Source: Brachypterus glaber (lineage: Eukaryota > Arthropoda > Insecta > Coleoptera > Kateretidae). Taken from it: 64,000 nt of DNA. The stretch lies in the NCBI GenBank assembly GCA_958510825.1, contig OY294044.1:105748893-105812892 (forward strand). The letters are read 5' to 3'. This document shows, one piece after another, positions 32,501 through 44,500 of this stretch. Positions within the stretch are counted from its first letter, which is position 1, and every line of letters begins with the position of its first letter. The position numbers and the translations under genes were made by a program. Below the pieces are notes generated by a model. That model made no database searches. It saw only the letters and a list, made by a program, of their open reading frames with translations, and was not told where the DNA came from.

Positions 32501-35500
32501 CTAGACGGTTTGTAAAATAGTCAAGTCAAATACCACTGGAGGCAGTGAAATTTTTTTGTGATATTACTGTTGATAACACAGGCCCACAAATTTTTTTTGT
32601 GAGTCTTGGATTCCAATATGATATGTCTATGTACTTTTTCCCGCTGAAACCGAATCCGTAACCCGTTTAACCCCTACACGTCAGGATTTTGACATAACCT
32701 TAAAAAACACTAGAAAAACTACTGAAACCGCTAAAATCATCTACTCCGTACCACTTTCACCCCCTTCCTCCAAATTCGTAATTTCGTAACCCCATAATCC
32801 CCTAACCTCGAAATACCATTACTCCATAACCTCAAAACCGCGTAACCTCATCAAGTAGAAAAATCTGGTTCGGGAAAACAGAACAATTACGTGAAATTTT
32901 CTTGTAGAACATAGTTATGAATAAGTAACTGTAAAACCCTAAAATCCCAGCACACCTCCTAACCCCTTCACTCCGTAACCCCATATATTATAACCTCTTA
33001 ATCCCATCATCCTATTCTGTGGAGAAGTCCGGTTCTCGAAATCATAAGAGTTTTGTGAGTGAAGTCATGCATCAAGGTCTACTTCATTATTTTTTTAACA
33101 GGACTTCTCCACATAATAGGATAACGGGATTAAGGGGATATAGTATATGGGGTTACGAAGTGAAGGGATTTTGAGATTAGGGTGTTAGGGGATTTTGGGG
33201 TTATAAAATTACTTACCTATGACTATGTTCCACAAAAAAAAACTGAAGAATTTGTTCTGTTTTCCCAAACTAGATTTTTCTACTTAATGAGGTTACGGGG
33301 TTTTGAGGTTATGCGGCTATGGTATTAAGAGGTTAGGGAATTATGGGGTCCTAGGGTTATAGAATTATCAATCTGGGGACAGGGGGGGGGGTGACAGTGG
33401 TATGGCATAGATGATTTTAGCGGTTTCAGTAGTTTTTCGGGTGTTTTTTGAGGTTATATGAAAATCCTGACGTGTAGGAGTTAAAAGGGTTGCGGATTCA
33501 GATTCAGCGGGAAAAAATACATAGGAATATCATATTGGAATCCAAGACTCAGAATTTTTTTTTGTGGGCTTGTTTAATTTAAATAAACAAAAGAAACCAG
33601 AATAAAAAAAATACTCACGTAAATCACTTTAATGTCATAGTCCTCACAATGCAGAAACTCCAGGTTAGCGTCTATACACAAGGTCTGCGCCTTCTGCTGG
33701 ACAAACTGCTCGCAGTCGAAGGTCTTCTGCGTGACGATCAGTTGCATCTCGGTGACCTGATCCGCCCTGAACTCCGGCACTACGTCCAGATGTTGATCGG
33801 TCAGATTCTGAACCAGCAGGGGGATTTCTATGGGGATGTTGTAGTCGTCTGAAAAGAGATTGTTTGAAAACCCTTAATTATTATGTCGCATGTCATACTG
33901 TTTTTGAAATATTATTATTCTTTATGTATAAAAAACTTTTATCCAATACATACAGATAATAAGACAATTACCAGCTTTATTTTAAATAGATAAACTCAAT
34001 AATAACCCCCGCGTGGCTTTTACTTTATTGAGTGGATAATTATTTATTTTACCCACTCAACTGTCACTTGTCAAATTATTTTCTTGTAAATGTCATTAAA
34101 TTTTTTAATAAAAATATGAATTCCTAAGCTATTTATTAGATAAAACCTTGTATGGCACTCATGGGTAAACCGATATTGCCCTCTCGAAAATTAACCTGCT
34201 TGGCTGACGCCTTTCATGGGCAATATCTTACTTTACCCACTAGTACCATAAATAACTATTTTTGCAATAAAATAAGGTTTTTGCAATAGGATTATTGTTA
34301 AGGTTGAAATTCTGATTTTTATCGAAAAAAAGTAATTATTAATAGTGATTTTTGATGTGAAATTTGTGAAATATAAAATTTATTGATGATTTTATTTAAG
34401 AAAATGCTCTTTTTGCTTTCCCATTTTGAAAATTTTCAAAATTTCGGCAAGCCTTGTATTCGTGCAAAAATGCAAAAAATTTTTTTGCGTATTTTTATTT
34501 TGTCGATATAAATCAATATAAGCAAAAAAAAAAATAGTCGGTCGATAGGTCGGTCGTTCTGTCCGGGAAATCTTGTATCCACTTAACTTAAGAACGCTTA
34601 AACTATGGACTTGAAATTTGGCATACAGGTATGTTACCAAAAGTTCTCGCTCGGGACTGTTTTTGGTAAACATTGGGGTTTGGACTTTTAAATACAATAA
34701 TTTTTCACAAAAATTTGAAAATTGTAGTTTTTGTGAAAGTTGGTAAATAGGGGGTTTTGAGGTTGCTGAAAGTAAATCTCATAATAAAAAAATTCCAACT
34801 TCACCCCCTGAGGGGTGGGGGGTATTTTTCGCGAAAATTGGTATAAAGGGTTTTTTTGAGACAGCTAAAAGTGAATCTGATAATAAAAGAATTCTAACTC
34901 AACCCCCTGGAGGGTGAGGGGCTGTTTTAGTGAAAATTTCTATATTGGGGTTTTTGAGGTTGCTGAAAGTGAATCTGATAATAATAATAATAACGCGCGG
35001 AGGTCAATTAACTAGAGGAGTGGGAAAACAGGATTCCAATACAAATAAGTAGTGACACTACGTTGCCAGCCATTAAACGCATTCTTTACTTTAGGGGGTT
35101 CAAATTTCTGACACTAGGTGGTGCGATTTGGTAACTTTATAGGGAATTTTATCGGGTTCGGGTCCTTCAAAAGATACAACTGCTTTTAAATAAGGTACCT
35201 ACCTACCTACCTTCTTGTTTTTCATTATTATTGTTTTTTTATTTCTGTTATTTTTTTAATTTAATATATTTCTGTAATTTTTTCAAATAGGAATATGTTG
35301 TTTTGAGAAATGTTATTTTATATCAGTGAACTAGTTCATTGTTTTGTATACGTTTTTAAATCCATTGTGATAACCCTGAAAATTTCACAAGCGCCTAATT
35401 GCAGCTCTCCTTGCACGAAGTTTGTTTGGTGTTTTTTTTTTATGAGGGGGCCTTGGTTTACGTTAACGTTGGTTTGGCGTCTGTTTGGTGTTTTTTTTTT

Positions 35501-38500
35501 TAATTTAAAATAATTTATTGAAAAACGGTCAGCGCATGCGCAGTTTATCAAAACGCGGCATAAAGAGCTGCATATAAGCGCTTCTGAAAATTTCATTGTC
35601 AATAAACCACAATGGCCAATCCTAAGATAAAAATTCCCTATAAAGTTACCAAATCGCACCACCTAGTGTGAAAAATTTGAACCCCCTAAAGTAAAGAATG
35701 CGGTTAATGGCTGCCATTCATATTAGCCACTCGTTCAGACACTATTCCTGTTCCCCCACCCCCTAGTTCATTGGCGTAGGTGAAAAATGGGAAAGCGATT
35801 TTACTGGGCAGTGTATTTTAAACTTACCTCGACTCTGTCCAGAAAGCAGCGAACTATTCTCAAAATCACCATTCGAGTACCTCCTCACAATCTTCTTAAT
35901 CCATCTGGGCCTTTCTAACTTGGGATCTACAATCAACAACCCGCTAGAGTTTCTTTCAAACGTTAAATTAATCATATTCCCCGGATTCCTAAGGATCAAC
36001 CTCGAATCCGAATCCGAACAATCACTGTCCAAACTGGGGGAGTAAACGTACAGTTTTCGAGACAAGTCCCTGGGACTAATCGGAGATTTAGAGTGATGTG
36101 GTGAGTTTCTGAGCGAAGACCTTGAATTAGGGGATTGCATAGGAGATCGGGGACTTAAAAATAAGGAGTTAAAATCTGGGGATCTAATACAACGGCTCTG
36201 AGGCCTGTATAAATATCTACGTTCGCGTCTCAACGAGTTAAAAGGTACGATATTTTCGCTATTATCTTCCGAAAACTCGTACTTTTTTTCAGCTAGTCGT
36301 TTTTTACGAAACAAACTCAATTTTTCGCACTTTTCATTTTCCTCCGTGAATTCGTACGCCTTTTCCGCAATTTTCTTGTCAATTTTACTTTTTTCCACGG
36401 AATTAGAAGTTTGAGGTATAGAAAAAAGGTAGTCTTTACTGGAATTCTGCAACCGTTTCAATCTGGGGTCTACAATATTTTGTACGAGCGTGTTGTGGTA
36501 GTTTTTACCTGTTACGTTTAGAGGTTCGCAACTGATGTTCAGTTCGTGGAAGGGTTTATTGCACTCGGCCGATTCTAAGTCGTATTCGCTAAAGTCTTCT
36601 AAAATGGCATCGACCACGCTGTTGGTGCTAAAATTCTCACTCGCAGACTCGGAGATTTCACTCATGGCATCGAAATTATTAGTATTTTGAGGTAGATTCT
36701 TTAAACTTATAACGTCGTCTTTGTTTAAAGATGGCAAGGTAAAGCTAATTGGTATGGGGTCCAAAGTCGAGATGTTTAGAATGTGGACATAATGGCCCGT
36801 GTTTATGACTAAGTGGTTGGGATAACTTAAAGATACTTTGGGGTCGAACTTGGGGGAGGGTTGGGATAGTGGGAACATAAAATGTAGTATAAAACCGTGT
36901 TTTATACACCAGCCTTGGTTGATTGTATCTAAAACAAAAAGATTATTGTTTTTTGGAACTGCAAAATTCAGGGTTGTGAAAAAGTACACATTTTTTGAAA
37001 TTGTCCAGGCCGGTGGACAAAACCGGACAAAATTGGACAAAACCGGACAAAATTGGACAAAACTGGACAAAAATAGACAAAATCAAAAATTATCCCTCAT
37101 AATATCACATGGTCACGGAAAAACATTTCAACTTTGAACTGGGTCCTGACTAGTCTAGTCTCTAGTCAACTAGAGGTGTGCGTGTGCGCCGCGCAGAACG
37201 CCGTCTGAAAATAACTAAAATGATTTATTTGGTGTAGCTTTACATTTTTTTTAACATTTTTCCTAAAAATTTTCTTAAAAAAATTATTTTAGCAGAGCAG
37301 CGCCGCGGCATCCACGACTGCGCGCCGTCGTAAATTTTTCGTAGGGTGGCGCGCCGCCGCTCCCGGCTAAATTTAGAAAAACACTGCCGCCGCGAAATTT
37401 TCGCAGCGCACACCTCTAGGTCTGATATATCCCATCCAGAGCCGGCCTTTGTATGATTTAAGTGAACCCCCTGCTTCAGGGCGTGAGCCTATAGGGGCGC
37501 CGTCGAGGGGCGTTTTTATAGCCTGAGCTTTTTTCTTTCGAGGGTGTTTTTTTTATTTTGTCCAGTCCGCCAAAATTTGATTACTTCTGTCCAGTTTTGT
37601 CCACCCGGACAAAATCAAACAACCCTGGCAAAATTAGTATTTTTTGGAACCGCGAACCGCAAAAGAGTGTAACAAAATTAGTAAAATTGGAATGTAAAAC
37701 AGCGAAGAGTGGAAAAAATTATTAAGTTTGGGTATTTTTTGGGTATACTCTCTATAAGGTGTTGATTAAAGGCCCGTAGCAACACCCCTTTTTTCTCAAA
37801 ATAAAACACCCCGCGAACGTGACGTGCCTCTGGTTTTCTGCTTTTTTTTCTCCAAAAACAACTATGTAATGAAAAAAAGTAACCTAAGGGGACTTTTCTT
37901 TTCATAATAGGAAAAAAATAAACTTTTTATTTTTTTTTGTGATAAGAATATTATATTTATTGAACTAATTTCTTTTGGACATAAAACATATCAAGAATAT
38001 AATTTTTTTTTGCATTTTTAGTACATCTTGACCACTTTTTAAACGGCTCCAGAAATTGCCATATTGCCATGCGAAGTAGTTAACAACAACAAAAAAATGC
38101 TAAAAAAAACTACAAGAAAAGAAAGTTACGAAGAAATCACTAGGCTGATATGAGATTGTAATGAATACGTACATGAAGAGTGTGTGGGGCTTACTAAGTC
38201 CCTGGCAATATTTGGGACATGGGTTCCTAATATTGTCACTATGCAATCTTTTTTAAAAAGCAATAATATTTTTTTCTACGACTGATTTAGAATGTAAGCA
38301 AATACACACAAATATCAAGTGTTAGAATGAGCACATGTAGTGCCATCTCTTGTTTATAAAAGTAAAGAAAACTGTAGCAAAATTAGCAAAAATATTCATA
38401 TTTTACCATGAAATATTGAATAATTTAATGTAATTTAAAGTTTTGCGTTAAAATTACATAAAGTTTGTTAGTTCAAAAAATTAAAACTGCTCCATCTATT

Positions 38501-41500
38501 GTTAAATATTTAAACCTGACATCTGTCACAACAATCTGACATAACCTTCAATTTTTGCATTATAATTTGTGTTAAAATTAAATAAAAATCTTTTTTAAGT
38601 ACTGATTTGATAAAATTATTAAATAACATTAATCGCTTTATTTAAAAAAATGTGCTTTGTTGCATTTACAATGTCGAGTCACAATTTTTTTTTAACCTTG
38701 TCCGCACTTTAAAGCCATGCAGTGTTTCATATTTGCCGTCGAAGAAAAAGTATAGTCTACAACACGTATAGAATAGTCATTCCGCGCTTGCGGAATATTG
38801 TTATTACTATTTTAAGCTCCTGCACTAGAATAAAGATATGTTTACCCAGACAGCACATGATATTTTAAAGACGTCTTTTTTAGATCTTAATTATGTCTGG
38901 ACGCCTAAAGACATAAAAAGGATATCTTATGGACTTCTTTTTAGGAATGTTTAAAAGATATCTGATTATGATGTCTATAAGATGTCTTTTAAGTATCGGT
39001 ACAAGACGTCTTAACTTCGATACTCATTGCTTAAAATAAATTAAACACAATCAACTATTAAAAAAATACCATTTTTTAAAGATCTTTTTTTGAAAAACCA
39101 AAAAAAAATATATATTTTTTATTTTTTTTACGAAAATGGAATTAAAAAATAAAACAAGTATTTTTCAAAAAAAAAAAAAAAAAATCGAATTTAAAAATCT
39201 CATTTTTTTTAAGATTTTTTTTTAACAAACAAATTACCTCTGATTCTAATTCTTATTACGCTTTTTATATCAATACGACCGTACCTAGCAACGTAAATGG
39301 GAGGGGCTATTATGTTGTAAAGTCGCTTGTGCAAGGCGTCAGTAAGGCGTCTTAAAAAAGATGTCTTAAAGACGTTACCTTTTGTAGCATACGACGTCGT
39401 TAAGGCGTCTTCAAGATGCATATACAGCGAAAACCGACGTTCTTAAGACATCTTGAATGACGAACTACGACATCTTTAAGATCTCTTTAAGTCATCTTTG
39501 TGCTGTCTGGGTATTGTTAATGTATTAACAATGTGTTTACAAATAAATTTGAATACAGTAAAAAATAAAATATCTTAAAATAGCAACAATTGGTTCATAT
39601 TGGCTTATATTTTTGATCCAGTGACTTTTTTTGTCAGATCTACGGAAGAAAAAGTCGGGCGCGTCTCATCCAGAGATGTTTTTTTTTTGAGAAAGGAAGG
39701 GGTGTTGCGCCTACCGGTCAGGAGGGGATACTACGGACCTTTGTTCTACTCCTTATAGGGAGCATAATCCCAAAGTATGATTGCAGTGTTTACTGCATAA
39801 TTATTGAGTTTAGACTCGAGAGAAATTATACGAAATATTCTAAAGTAATTAATATTTATTTTCGTACTGTATTCTACATCAATTCAATCTATACTGACTT
39901 AAGCTAATACCCCCCACTTAACTTAGTGTTCCCTGCAGGACCGATACGGTGGCGAACGCCAAAGTCGCACACTGCAAATTGCAGTCTGCAATGATATTTT
40001 CAAAGAACTTTTACCTCAAGAAGGAACATGAAATCTACCGTGTGCTTTGTTTGAAGCGTCAACCAACTACGGTGAGGGGCTGGTGGGGAGTGACTATTGT
40101 TTACACTTAGTACGCGTAGAGAGAAAGAATGTGTAAACTCACAGTCTAATGTCGTAAAATGACTGACAGGGGTACAGTTTTGTCGATTGGAAACATATAC
40201 TTTGGATATTTTATTGTAAATTTTAAGAAACATTAGTTCTGTATGAGTTTTATATGAACTAGTAGTTTAATTTTAATAGATTAAAATATACTATATTATT
40301 AAACATAATTATAGTATACACAATAAAGTTTTGTACATTTTTAATTTAAGTATAATGATTTAAATTCATGATAAGGTGGAAACTACGCAAAATCGCTACT
40401 AGGTAACATTGGTCTGAAATTACTTCTTTAGGTAAAAGTTCTTTGGATATTTTTTTCTGCTATTTTTCCTAATTTTTCCGAACAAAATGCCACTTTGTAA
40501 CATTCAATTGCGTGTCCAAAAGTAAACTTTTTGAAAAACAAAACTTACCATCATTTTCAGTCAAACTTGAGGTACAATGTCTACAATTTGTAGCGGGTAA
40601 TGTTAAAATTGATATATAAACTACGTCGGATTCAGTGTTCTTCCCTCTGAAAGTAAAGAATATAATTTTATCTCTAATGAACGTTATTAGTAAAAAGGTT
40701 TAACACAGAAAATGAAAAATTGATCTAAATTTTTAGAACAACTGCAGCAACTTTAATAGTTATTTATGGTACTAGTGGGTAAAGTAAGATATTGCCCATG
40801 AGAAAATTAACCTGCGAGGCGTCAGCCAAGCAGGTTCATTTTCGAGAGGGCAATATCGGTTTACCCATGAGTGCCATACAAGGTTTTATCCAATAAATAG
40901 CTTAGGATTTCATATTTTTATTAAAAATTTTAATGACATTTACAAGAAAATAATTTGACAAGTGACAGAGTGGGTAAAATAAATAATTATCCACTCAATA
41001 AAGTAAAAGCCACGCGAAGGTTATTATTGAGTTTGTATATTTAAAATAAAGCTGGTAATTGTCTTATTATCTGTATGTATTGGATAAATGCATTTATTGC
41101 TTTTTCAATGGAATATCCAAATTTTTACAATCCAAAACTAACCCATAGACGAAGACTTTTGTTAAAGGATTTAGCAAAGCAGTACCTCATATGGTAAAGA
41201 GATCTAAAAACCCATGTTTTTCACGTTACGTTTTTGACAGCATGGGTAAGTTCATGCAATTCATTTTGGAGTGTTACGCCCATGTTAATGGTATAGGAAA
41301 ATAGCGTTACAGGGGGGGAGGAGGTCCAAAATGATCAAAATTTGCGTTACGTAATACTTGAACGTTCTCTTTCAATCAGTATGAATATCTCCAAAAAGTC
41401 GGTTCCTTTAATGTTTCTGAAATATAGAGCGGAAGAAGAGAATCTCCTCCTCTAATTAACATTACATCATGAAGAAAAAAGAGTAAAAGTTAATAAGATG

Positions 41501-44500
41501 TTTCGGCTGAGAGAGGTGGAGGGATTTCAAGCAATTCTAATTGAGTGAAACAGTGAAAGGCACTTGTCACAGTGCAAAATCACCTGTTTCACCATCAAAT
41601 TCGCGACGAATTAGTCGTGTGGCTGCTCCCGGAGTGGTCAAGCGACCGGCGACCAAACGAACGGCGACCGGTAGTTAGTAGTAATGACTCGGCAGCAGCT
41701 AGGAAAACAAGGACATTTAAAATGCATTGGAGATGTCTTAACGACTCGGTCGCGGCTACCCGGTCGCAGTGGTCAGCTACTGCGAGTTTTGGAGGAAACC
41801 GTAGCTTTAACCGTTAATTTTTATATTTTTATATTCCCATGTAACACAAAATGGTGGTATATCGGTGGTATATCACTCTCCATTACCAATGACTATTACT
41901 GGAGGTAATAAGAATTTGGTGATATATCGTGATATAGCACCGTTATAGACCCGCTTTATCACCAATTTGGGCTAACCGAACGGTGGCGGTTACAAAATTA
42001 TGTTACTGGCTGTCTAAACATGCGCAAAACTTATTTTGTCAGCTGGTATTGATGTCTCTGTCATTCTATCGTAAAATTAATATTTTATTTCTTTTTATTT
42101 TTATAACAATGTCTGTCAGTGATATTATGTTCTAAAATACTTAACCTAGTAACCAATCATAATAAATACCTAAAAAATTATATTAAAATAGTGAAAAATA
42201 GATGTGCCTATCATTATTTACTGTGTATAAGTGTGTTGTAGATCCGAAAAATCCACGCGCCTCCTGAAATAGTACTTCTTGAGAATAATATCTGTTCTAA
42301 AATGCCTTTAAAAAATAGTTTTTTTTTATGAAATTGTTGATAAAAGTAAGTTTTTATTGTTATCTGAAACAAATTTAAGTATACTTTTATTTAAAACTAT
42401 AAACTATAAACAAAATAATAATTAAATTATACTTTTTTTTGGGGTTACGCAGATAAAAATGGCCGATTTTCAATGGTGCTACAGTTCCCGGCGTAAAAAA
42501 TGAGATATGAAAAATTGTAACGTTTTTTTAATTAGGTTTTAAACATTTGTTAATCTAGAAGGTTTATGACAGTTAGTGTCTATATTGTCAGTTAAAAGCA
42601 GAAATAAAATAAAATAAATGAAAATTATGCCTAGACAATTAAATGAGACCCAAAGAGCTATAATAGCCTCACATTTGGAAAATGGGAAAACTATTGAGCA
42701 GGTATCTGATGAATTTGGAATTCACCGAAGCACCATAGGGAGAATAAAAAAGAAGTGGGAAACAGAACGAACAACTGCAAGACAAAGGGGATCAGGAAGA
42801 CCACGAAAAACAACAGAGGAGCAGGATGAAGCGGCTTTTACAGTTCGGCGATTGACGCAGCGTTAGCTCGATGAGTAATCTGATTGGTTCTATTCCCCTA
42901 TCTCTTCAACCCCACTTTTCTACCGCCAACGGTCGACGCTGAAGTTGAATTTTTTGAACTTCGGGCGATTTGACGCCGCGTTTTTGAGGTTAGGTTGTAT
43001 TGTTTTGCAAAGTTATAAAGTTTTATAACGTTGTTGGTTGTTTTTTTCAAACAATGAGCGCTAGTTTCGTTAAATTTAAAAGTCCCATTACGGGCAATGT
43101 ATATACGGTGCGTTTAAATCAGCAGGAAATTCAAGAAATGAATACACACCCATTTATAATGACATAACCAACAAATACGCCGCCGCTAGCGCAAAACGCT
43201 GAACTGTAAACGGAAATAGCGGAGATCGCCGGCGAGAGCTGATAGACAGCTGAGTGGTGGGGATATGCCGGCAGCGTCAAACGCTGAAGTGTAAAAGCGC
43301 CTTGAATCATTCTTGGATGTTCTGAGAGATGATCTATTTAAAACTACTTGTCAAGCTATGATAGAAGTCAATTTTATAGCTTCAGACCAAACAGCCCGCA
43401 GAAGAATTGAGAATTCTGAAATTAAATGTAGGACTGCTGCTAAAAAGCCATTGTTATCAAGGGGTCTAGGTTGGTATTTGCCCTAAACCACACGGATGCA
43501 AATTTTTGGCAAAACGTGGTGTTTTCTGATGAAAAAACCTTTAAATCATCTTTCGATGGTAAAATTAAGGTATATCGGCCACATAGTACGCGTTACAATG
43601 AGCGTTATACTCGAAAAGTTCGCGCTTCAAGATGCTTGGATAAGCAATCAAGGTCCCGGTGTACTGGTTATTCTAGAAGAAAACCTTAATGGAGAATTTT
43701 ACTGCAGAATTCTTGAAGAAGCAATGCTACCATCAGTTAATCAAGTATTTCCCAATAACAACTTTATATTCCAACAAGATAACTGCTCAGTGCACATGTC
43801 AAACTCTGTGCAAAGATACCTTAGACGCCATAATGTCCACGTATTACCATGGCCATCTCATAGCCCAGATCTTAATCCTATTGAGAATTGGGCATATATG
43901 GTTAAGAAAATAAACACAGTTAATTTTAGGCCCCAAAATAGAGCTCAACTAATTGAAGCTTGGAATAACTTAACAGTGCAGTATTGCCAAAACCTTGTTA
44001 ATTCAATGCCAAGAAGAATAAATTTGGTACTAGAAAACAATGGAAATCCAACAAGATATTAATTATTATTATTTACATTGTTTTCTAGTACCAAATTTAT
44101 TCTTCTTGACAAGTTTTGTAACTTATTTGGGGCTCTCCATGCTTTTGTATTATGATTAAGATTTTTATAGCTCAAAATATTATTTTATACCTATTTTAGT
44201 ATAAGAATAAATGTTTTTGGGTTTTTGTTTTTAATAAAAAATGTATTTTCAGTTTCGTTATTGTTTTTGAGTATATATTAACTTTCAGTCTGGGTTAGTA
44301 GTAACAACTATTAGTTGTCAGTCAACCAATCAATTCTTTCATAAAAACTAATATTTAAAAATAACCTATTTTTTTAAATCCAATTTAATCCAGGAATTAT
44401 TACTATTAAATGTCATATCGCAATATGTCAATATCTCATTTTTTATGCCGGGAACTGTATATTGATATCCCAAAATCTTTTTTATTACTATCAGTAAATA

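Larger units (their letters stand above)
42482..44457 (+). mobile_element. Tc1-type transposon, TSD TA
   Basis: Inverted ends CAGTTCCCGGCGTAAAAAAT and ATTTTTTATGCCGGGAACTG between TA dinucleotides (42480-42481, 44458-44459). Contains a DD34E transposase broken by an inserted element and by frameshifts. About 1.5 kb without the insertion, normal for Tc1 relatives. Confidence 0.92.

Noticed and set aside
32582..33569. Telomere-like TAACCCC repeats
   Set aside because: Irregular spacing, orientation switch at a palindrome centre, and insects commonly use TTAGG; this is a fold-back element.
41572..41908. 81- and 74-codon ORFs with moderate GC
   Set aside because: No domain, no splice sites, and the second runs into the CCCATGTAACACA element.
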